Source of the DNA: RGIG4790 sp964437615
GTDB taxonomy: Bacteria; Bacillota; Clostridia; Christensenellales; UBA1242
DNA: 18,282 bases
Assembly (NCBI GenBank): GCA_964437615.1
Contig: CAYTHL010000024.1
Location: 1 to 18,282, forward strand
Direction of reading: 5' to 3'
This document shows, piece by piece, positions 14,176 through 18,282 of the stretch. The notes under the pieces were generated by a model. It saw only the letters and a list, made by a program, of their open reading frames with translations. It was not told the origin of the DNA and made no database searches. The first letter of the stretch is position 1; every line of letters starts with the position of its first letter. The translations under genes were made by a program, and so were the position numbers.

Positions 14176-15543
14176 TTATCTCCTTGTTATTTGTTTAGTT
14201 AAGTAATTCCAATTTTCAGTTAAGCCATAGGTTAAGCTATCGCCTATATCGTTATCCTGAATGCTAAGGTCTAGCTCTTTGCCATCTTCGTCGAGTAATA
14301 TTCTTGTGTGTGCATTGTACGAGTCTATAGCATGTGAACTCCACAATAAACGCTCTTGGTCAAGTAATTGTTGCTTTAACTGACATCTGGTTACTAAATC
14401 TATTTGACCTTTTACAAACTTTACAGCCCCTCTAACTTGGATTGTAGAAAATCTATTCTTCTCTCTCCATGTATTGATTAGTATGCTTTCGGCAGAGTCG
14501 ATGACAATCTTTTTGAATTTAGGCATGTACCTGACCCACCACCACTCAATTTTAGATTCACATTGTCTAATAATCTCATCATGGCTAAACGCCGGTATCT
14601 TCCAACACTCTAGAACTATAACCCTTTGATAACCTTTAGAAAATCCTATTAGTGTAGCTACGGTTGATGCTTTATCTGTGTTGCTTACATCTTTATTTGA
14701 GCCAATATCAATACTTAGAATTATTTCTTTTAAGTTATTAAGATTGATGTCATCAAAATCCCTAAGGTGTATTTTTTTGTCCATAAACTGGGCATAAGCA
14801 GCACCTTCTACAAAGCCTCTACAACCAAGTATCTTTGAGTAATAATAAAAAGAGCTCTTGGGATAAAGCTCTTTCAGTTTGTTTTTTTCTTCTTCGGTTA
14901 AGTGTGGTGCATCATCTTCCATATTAAAATGATAGTAATGCATATAAGGCTTGTCTTCTACCATATCCGCAAGTTCTATTGCTGGTACTGTATCTTTGAA
15001 CATTACCTTTGCATGATTTATAAACTCTGTATAAAACTCTTGTGTTGGCAAGCCACCATTTGTTGTGCCTATCAACTTACATTTACGGGATAAAGCACGG
15101 CCAAAAGCCTCCCTTATGCAGTCGATATGCAAAACTGACAACTCTTCTAGCCACAACCCATCTGGGTTAGAGCCTAGAATTTTGCTCCATGCGTTTTTAT
15201 TATCTGCACCAACAATGTACACCGTCTTATCTGAGTAAAAGCCATGAAATACAAATTGTATGCCACCCTCTTTAGCGGCTTTGTACTCATCTCGGCAAAA
15301 ATCAAATAAATTGTAGAAGCTATCTTTATTGTGCAATATGTTACGTACACCAGTTCCCATATTTTCACAAATAATATAGAACTGCGTTTCCTCACTAGGA
15401 GCATTCAACAACCAATCTGCAAACTTGTGCCCGGCAACAAGCGTCTTGGAGCAACCAGTTGCTCCGGCTAATAATAAAATCTGTGCATCGTCAGCCATAA
15501 GCGCCTGCATCTTGGGTGTCCAGATAATATCGCTAACTTTCAT
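14176..15543 (-). CDS. terL: Terminase large subunit (packaging ATPase and nuclease)
   Basis: This 455-aa protein drives DNA packaging at the portal. The ATPase half has a Walker A-like loop GATGCSKT (27-34), with Ser in place of the usual Gly before Lys33-Thr34. The Walker B region is DGLWLEEL (128-135), with Glu133 or Glu134 as catalytic carboxylate, and the coupling motif is LIGTTNG (157-163). The RNase H-like nuclease half has Asp279 (LSIDIG), Asp349 (IVIDSAES) and Asp435 (DIGDSLTYGL) as metal ligands. Length is usual for the family. The start at 15543 overlaps the 60-aa gene by 11 bp and has only a weak ribosome binding site, suggesting translational coupling. Confidence 0.95.
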   Translation of the reverse strand: MKVSDIIWTPKMQALMADDAQILLLAGATGCSKTLVAGHKFADWLLNAPSEETQFYIICENMGTGVRNILHNKDSFYNLFDFCRDEYKAAKEGGIQFVFHGFYSDKTVYIVGADNKNAWSKILGSNPDGLWLEELSVLHIDCIREAFGRALSRKCKLIGTTNGGLPTQEFYTEFINHAKVMFKDTVPAIELADMVEDKPYMHYYHFNMEDDAPHLTEEEKNKLKELYPKSSFYYYSKILGCRGFVEGAAYAQFMDKKIHLRDFDDINLNNLKEIILSIDIGSNKDVSNTDKASTVATLIGFSKGYQRVIVLECWKIPAFSHDEIIRQCESKIEWWWVRYMPKFKKIVIDSAESILINTWREKNRFSTIQVRGAVKFVKGQIDLVTRCQLKQQLLDQERLLWSSHAIDSYNAHTRILLDEDGKELDLSIQDNDIGDSLTYGLTENWNYLTKQITRR

Positions 15544-15715
15544 TAAAGTCTATGCCCGCCTTGTCAAAGTCCGCCGCCATTTGCGCCTTTAGTTTATTAA
15601 GTTCCACCCATAGTTCACTCATTGTACTATCGTTCATTTTGTCAATCGTATTGCCTATAAGGCGTTTATATTTGCATTCTATCTTTCTTTGCCTATCTTT
15701 TAGTGAAGTTACCAT
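15533..15715 (-). CDS. Small helical protein between terminase subunits
   Basis: This 60-aa, highly charged and probably helical protein (CKYKRLIGNTIDKMNDS, LWVELNKLKAQMAADFDKAG) overlaps the small terminase by 23 bp and the large terminase by 11 bp. It has a good GAGGGAGC site, located inside the preceding gene. Overlap on both sides indicates a real, coupled gene. Function is unknown; a terminase accessory role is an inference from position. Confidence 0.7.
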   Translation of the reverse strand: MVTSLKDRQRKIECKYKRLIGNTIDKMNDSTMSELWVELNKLKAQMAADFDKAGIDFNES

Positions 15716-16178
15716 TTTTTGCTCCCTCTAAATACTGTCGTAATAGCTCTTGGTTATCATTCTTTACTACAGCATTCACCTTCTCTACAAATATGCCATT
15801 AGCTTTGCCCAACAATTCCAGCGCTTTAACCTGGTCTTTCGCCGACACCTTCTTTTTAATAACCCTTGCCTCGCTTGAATAGTCACCAGTATTTTCTACA
15901 ACAACTATTTCTTCCATTGTTTCTCCGCGAGCCAGTGCAGTTAAGCGTTCTTGTATTTCTTGCACACCCATAATCTTCTTTTTGTCTAGATTTTCTGTTA
16001 GCTCTTTTATATATAATTGAACCTTAACATTTGCTAACAATCTTGAAGATTGTTCACACGCTGTTTTTTTACTATAACCAGCCCTTATTGCAGCTTGTGT
16101 AGCATTAAAGTCTTTGAGATATTCTAAACAAAAACCTTTTTGTTTATCTTTTAATTCTATAGTTAAATTGTTATTCAT
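15693..16178 (-). CDS. terS: Terminase small subunit (Terminase_2 family)
   Basis: This 161-aa protein recognises the packaging site on phage DNA and hands it to the large subunit. It has the family opening KQKGFCLEYLKDFNATQAAIRAGYS followed by KKTACEQSSRLLANVKVQLYI (about 12-58), the helix-turn-helix and adjoining helix of Terminase_2 proteins. The central block IMGVQEIQERLTALARGE and the C-terminal VSAKDQVKALELLGKANG are also typical. The first gene after the control region, it starts at 16178 with a G-rich but atypical ribosome binding site (GTGGGG). Weak initiation after a leader terminator would keep expression low until late control acts. Confidence 0.94.
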   Translation of the reverse strand: MNNNLTIELKDKQKGFCLEYLKDFNATQAAIRAGYSKKTACEQSSRLLANVKVQLYIKELTENLDKKKIMGVQEIQERLTALARGETMEEIVVVENTGDYSSEARVIKKKVSAKDQVKALELLGKANGIFVEKVNAVVKNDNQELLRQYLEGAKNGNFTKR

Positions 16179-16220
16179 AACACTACCCCACAGTAAATTG
16201 TATATTGTTAAACACTAGTA

Positions 16221-16260
16221 ATTAAAAAGGATAGCTCAAGCGGAAAGCTTCCCTTTAATT
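16221..16260 (-). terminator. Leader terminator upstream of terS
   Basis: On the minus strand the arms AATTAAAGGGAAGCT and AGCTATCCTTTTTAATT pair with one or two bulges around a 10-nt loop; the core is GG-A-AGCT with AGCT-AT-CC followed by TTTTT. It lies 43 bp before the terS start and downstream of the late promoter, an attenuator position. Confidence 0.6.
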
Positions 16261-16379
16261 ATGTTGAGGGTCTATTTTACTTGACCCACAGTTGACTGTT
16301 GAGACAGTGTGGACGATTAGCACCTAGAATACGCCAGCAAATTGCTAACGACCAGTCGTCTTTTCCCTTCTCTATCCGC
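16222..16379 (-). ncRNA. Structured leader RNA or small RNA upstream of the terminase operon
   Basis: The minus-strand transcript expected from the promoter at 16386-16414 can form several stems. One is GACGA/TCGTC (16356-16360 with 16312-16316), stacked on TTAGC/GCTAA (16344-16348 with 16317-16321). Next is CCACA-CTGT paired with ACAG and TGTGG (about 16285-16312), then GGGTC/GACCC (16268-16287), then the terminator hairpin. The 5' end GCGGATAG (16372-16379) is complementary to CTATCC in the terminator 3' arm (16229-16234) and to TCCGC in its loop region (16240-16244), so a competing antiterminator fold is possible. It may be an attenuator, a free small RNA, or a packaging-site RNA. Confidence 0.6.
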
Positions 16380-16385
16380 AATTAT

Positions 16386-16414
16386 ATCATATCACACTTT
16401 TAAAGTGATTGCAA
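16386..16414 (-). promoter_or_regulatory. Late/terminase-operon promoter
   Basis: On the minus strand TTGCAA (16409-16414), exactly 17 bp, and TATGAT (16386-16391) form a sigma70-type promoter with a weak -35. A TATAAT at 16381-16386 is an alternative -10 but would need a 22-bp spacer. The spacer contains a palindrome CACTTT-T-AAAGTG (16395-16407), a candidate repressor site. The weak -35 next to upstream repeats suggests activator dependence. Confidence 0.75.
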
Positions 16415-16440
16415 CTGCATATTTCTGCATATTCTTGCAT
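16411..16440 (-). repeat. Three 10-bp phased direct repeats upstream of the late promoter
   Basis: On the minus strand the decamers ATGCAAGAAT, ATGCAGAAAT and ATGCAGTTGC lie head to tail with an exact 10-bp period, the last one running into the -35 box. Same-face spacing of one helical turn is what an oligomeric activator site looks like. Confidence 0.8.
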
Positions 16441-16574
16441 AAACCTGCTTATCTTTTTGCCATTTTAACCACTTTTTGGAGTTTTTTGCCAAAAATAATG
16501 ACCTTTTGGTGTGACTTTTGTCAAGAGTTAAGACCAAAAAAGTTTAATATTTTTTATTTTTTAACATGGTTTAA
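16441..16574. promoter_or_regulatory. Inverted-repeat-rich intergenic segment
   Basis: The words TTTTTGG and CCAAAA alternate four times between about 16474 and 16540. The clearest dyads are CCAAAA/TTTTGG (near 16490-16510) and TTTTGGT/ACCAAAA (16504-16510 with 16533-16539). They could fold as terminator-like hairpins at the end of the DUF6273 gene or bind a regulator. No clean T-tailed terminator is evident. Confidence 0.35.
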
Positions 16575-17222
16575 TCAAATTTCGACTAAGGTATCAGGTT
16601 TCAGAATACAAAGCGGACGCACGCCACTGCTACCAATGTACGCATAGTTGCTGCCCAAAGTACCGCCCGAACCGACATCGCGAACAATGTACGAGTAAAC
16701 TAAACTATCTCCTGTAAGCGTCCACCACCAATTATCCGCATTTGGTATAAGGTCTCTGTATTTGCGATATTCTTCACAACTTATAAGCGAGATATAATCT
16801 TTGCAAGTGCCATAATCACGCATTCCGTCATCTGTTGTTAAGTTTCTATTAAATTCAACAAGGTCAGACTTTTTGACACCCACTAAGTTTTCGTGAGCCG
16901 TGCAACAACCGCCTGTATTAAAGTTTTTTAACTCTTTTCTAAGGCTTGATTTTGCCCAATTATTTTTGTTGTCACTATCAAAAGCTCTTTCAAATAAAAG
17001 GGTTTTAGATAATACTTTAACACCTTTTTTGGTGTGTTCTAATACAACCCAATCTAAACCGCCATACTTAATAAAAGAGCCCACCTTTACTACCTTGCTT
17101 ACAGGTGTAGTCTGTTTTTCTTCCTCAAAAAACTTTTTTGTCAGTTCTTCACCAATAAGACTATCTATAAGCTCCTTTGCTTCGGTTGTATCCATATTTT
17201 TTAATCTTTCAAATTTATTCAT
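16575..17222 (-). CDS. DUF6273 / C-type-lectin-like fold protein
   Basis: This 215-aa protein has a helical N-terminus (1-45), then VGSFIKYGGLDWVVLEHTKKGVKVLSKTLL, the hallmark opening of DUF6273 domains. The end holds the blocks NWWWTLTG and GTLGSNYAYIGSSGVRPLCIL, where Trp and the GVRP-type motif mark the sulfatase-modifying-factor/C-type-lectin-like core. Family members occur in phages and in secreted bacterial proteins and are thought to bind ligands; some relatives of this fold are hypervariable targets of diversity-generating retroelements. The start at 17222 follows AAGGGGG and overlaps the previous gene by 8 bp. No signal peptide is present. It sits before the late control region, so it may be an early or middle gene. 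Ligand and role unknown. Confidence 0.78.
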   Translation of the reverse strand: MNKFERLKNMDTTEAKELIDSLIGEELTKKFFEEEKQTTPVSKVVKVGSFIKYGGLDWVVLEHTKKGVKVLSKTLLFERAFDSDNKNNWAKSSLRKELKNFNTGGCCTAHENLVGVKKSDLVEFNRNLTTDDGMRDYGTCKDYISLISCEEYRKYRDLIPNADNWWWTLTGDSLVYSYIVRDVGSGGTLGSNYAYIGSSGVRPLCILKPDTLVEI

Positions 17223-17436
17223 TGTTATCCCCCTTATCTGGATTTACACAACGCAAATTGCCTTTATAATCTTTTTCAAATAGTCTACCTTGCGAAGCTA
17301 AAATCCACATACAAATACCAAAGTCCTTTAACCGATTATTGTAAAGTTCTATTGCCTCATCCTGTGGCAATTTTGCTTTATTGTGATTTGCATATTCAAG
17401 CAATTTATACTTTCTTTGTGATTTTGTTTTTCTCAT
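17215..17436 (-). CDS. Small basic hypothetical protein
   Basis: This 73-aa protein is basic at the N-terminus (MRKTKSQRKYKLLEY) with an apparent helical middle (PQDEAIELYNNRLKDFGICMWILASQ). It overlaps its neighbours by 4 and 8 bp and starts behind a GGAG site, so it is co-translated with the coiled-coil and DUF6273 genes. No known motif is recognised. A small DNA- or protein-binding accessory factor would fit the charge pattern, but that is inference only. Confidence 0.65.
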   Translation of the reverse strand: MRKTKSQRKYKLLEYANHNKAKLPQDEAIELYNNRLKDFGICMWILASQGRLFEKDYKGNLRCVNPDKGDNNE

Positions 17437-17960
17437 TTTACTCCTCCCTCTAACTGATCTAGAAATTCGTGTAAATAATATGTGGTTTCGTCAGGAATAT
17501 CTCCCTTTGGAAATTTATTCCTAATCTTCTCACAAATTTCGTGAGTGTTGGTTTTGAGTTGCTGCTGTGCTTTATACCATTTTGTACTTAACTCTATGTT
17601 ATAGTTTTCTTGCTCTCTAATCTTTCTGACTAGATAACTATTCCTATTGCTTAATTTATTGTCTCTCACTGTGACCTTTTCAATTTCCTCGTTTTTTTCT
17701 TTGAGTTGTTGGTTAAGGTCTTCAATTTCATCCCCAGCCTCTTCAAGAGTTCTGTCAAGATTTTCTTTCTCGCTTTCTAAAACCTCAACTTTGTTTACGA
17801 GTTCAAAATTTTCTTCTTTGAGTTCGGCAAGTTGCTGGTTTAATTCATATTCCCGTTCATCAAGATAACTATTGAATAAATCTATATATTTTTGCGGAAC
17901 AAGTTTGCCTTCATATTCCATTTGCTTTATTTTTAAGTTTAATTTTTCTTCTTTACTCAT
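17433..17960 (-). CDS. Coiled-coil phage protein
   Basis: This 175-aa protein has a continuous heptad-rich region from about residue 32 to 140 (ELNQQLAELKEENFELVNKV, LEEAGDEIEDLNQQLKEKNEEI), predicting a long parallel coiled coil. The C-terminus is short and globular (IRNKFPKGDIPDETTYYLHEFLDQLEGG). It starts at 17960 with GGAGGG located within the end of the preceding reading frame and ends 4 bp into the next gene. Proteins of this type are frequent in early regions of Bacillota phages without assigned function. An oligomerisation or scaffolding role is a guess. Confidence 0.72.
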   Translation of the reverse strand: MSKEEKLNLKIKQMEYEGKLVPQKYIDLFNSYLDEREYELNQQLAELKEENFELVNKVEVLESEKENLDRTLEEAGDEIEDLNQQLKEKNEEIEKVTVRDNKLSNRNSYLVRKIREQENYNIELSTKWYKAQQQLKTNTHEICEKIRNKFPKGDIPDETTYYLHEFLDQLEGGVK

Positions 17961-18178
17961 TCTTCCCTCCTAATACTTCAACATAACACCAAGATTGTGG
18001 TGGTCTTTTTAATGGCTCAAAAGTCCAAATAGGGATTGGCACAAGTTTTTTACGGTATATATGAAGGTCATCACTTTTTACTCTATCGCTCCAATTCCCA
18101 AATTCTGCCAACTCTTTCGGTTTATATAAGTATCTTTTCAACCCATTGTGGTTTAACTGATAACATTATATCACTCAT
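17953..18178 (-). pseudogene. Remnant of a phage ASCH-domain-like protein, internally deleted and frameshifted
   Basis: The 5' piece starts at ATG 18178 behind AAAGGAGA and reads MSDIMLSVKPQWVEKILI before a stop at 18122. Its LSVKPQWVEKIL is the typical opening of phage ASCH-like proteins. The shifted frame that follows reads RYLYKPKELAEF and ends with PLKRPPQSWCYVEVL, the usual C-terminus of the same proteins. The roughly 100-residue centre that should contain the ASCH domain (RNA/nucleotide-binding, PUA-like) is missing and the two ends are in different frames. A TTG at 18141 could start a 62-aa product, but no ribosome binding site precedes it. Gene decay by deletion is the best reading; a novel short protein is less likely. 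Confidence 0.6.
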
Positions 18179-18195
18179 TCTTTTTCTCCTTTAAG

Positions 18196-18282
18196 TTATT
18201 CTCCTTTAAAAATTTCGAAATCGCCTACGGCGACCTTACGGTTAATATGGACTATATTTTTATAGGTTAAATTTGAATGTAC
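18196..18282 (-). CDS. C-terminal end of a gene cut by the window edge
   Basis: One minus-strand frame is open from the right edge for 28 codons, ending NRKVAVGDFEIFKGE before TAA (18196-18198), while the other two minus frames close within a few codons. The stop lies just before the ribosome binding site of the next frame, as expected in a compact operon. Too short to assign. The AAAGGAGAA word inside its end is repeated 15 bp later as the ribosome binding site of the ASCH-like remnant. Confidence 0.4.
   Translation of the reverse strand, partial: VHSNLTYKNIVHINRKVAVGDFEIFKGE

Noticed and set aside
16229..16250. Plus-strand TAGCTCAAGCGG looking like a tRNA D arm
   Set aside because: No T arm with TTCRA, no acceptor stem and no 5/7/5 anticodon arm in the right places; the same bases are explained by the minus-strand terminator hairpin.
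16575..17222. A complete diversity-generating retroelement
   Set aside because: The protein fold is suggestive, but no reverse transcriptase or template repeat is present in this window.
1..18282. CRISPR array or insertion sequence
   Set aside because: No regularly spaced direct repeats with unique spacers, no transposase reading frame and no paired terminal inverted repeats were seen.

Overview
The window is an AT-rich stretch of a tailed-phage genome, most likely a prophage or integrative phage of a low-GC Gram-positive bacterium (Bacillota, clostridial type). This rests on purine-rich GGAGG-type ribosome binding sites, sigma-A-like promoters, standard stop codon use and the phage families present. 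No integrase, repressor, attachment site or clear host gene is seen, so prophage status and host are inferences.

Nearly all genes are on the minus strand, so function runs from the right edge to the left. From 18282 to 16575 there is an early/middle tail end: a partial gene cut by the window edge, a decayed ASCH-like gene, a coiled-coil protein, a small protein and a DUF6273 (C-type-lectin-like) protein. A 397-bp control region (16179-16574) follows. It holds three 10-bp-phased repeats, a sigma70 promoter with a palindrome in its spacer, and a highly structured leader RNA of about 155 nt ending in an intrinsic terminator just before the terminase operon.

The packaging and head module runs from 16178 to 10490: small terminase, a 60-aa protein, large terminase, an 80-aa protein, portal, a strongly acidic scaffold-like protein and the major capsid protein. 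A terminator closes it. Next comes a cassette bounded by terminators on both sides (8903-10470). It contains a tRNA-like fragment, an unrecognised 138-aa protein, an arginine-type ADP-ribosyltransferase, and a small ORF apparently split by a -1 shift. The connector and tail module follows (8877-1696): adaptor-like and head-closure-like proteins, two unassigned structural proteins, a glycine-zipper protein and a 1194-aa hub-like protein. No tape-measure, holin or endolysin gene is visible.

A four-helix membrane protein with its own near-consensus promoter is inserted on the plus strand inside the tail module. The left end carries a TPR-like protein with a TTG start, then a DinJ/YafQ toxin-antitoxin pair with a perfect-consensus promoter and a strong terminator. 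The leftmost 217 bp show no supportable gene.

The most interesting signals are: the late control region with a possible attenuator RNA; the ADP-ribosyltransferase, whose N-terminus carries the same short motif as the scaffold C-terminus, suggesting it is packaged in the head; the terminator-bounded toxin cassette with a tRNA scar; and the promoter-driven membrane moron embedded antisense in the late operon.
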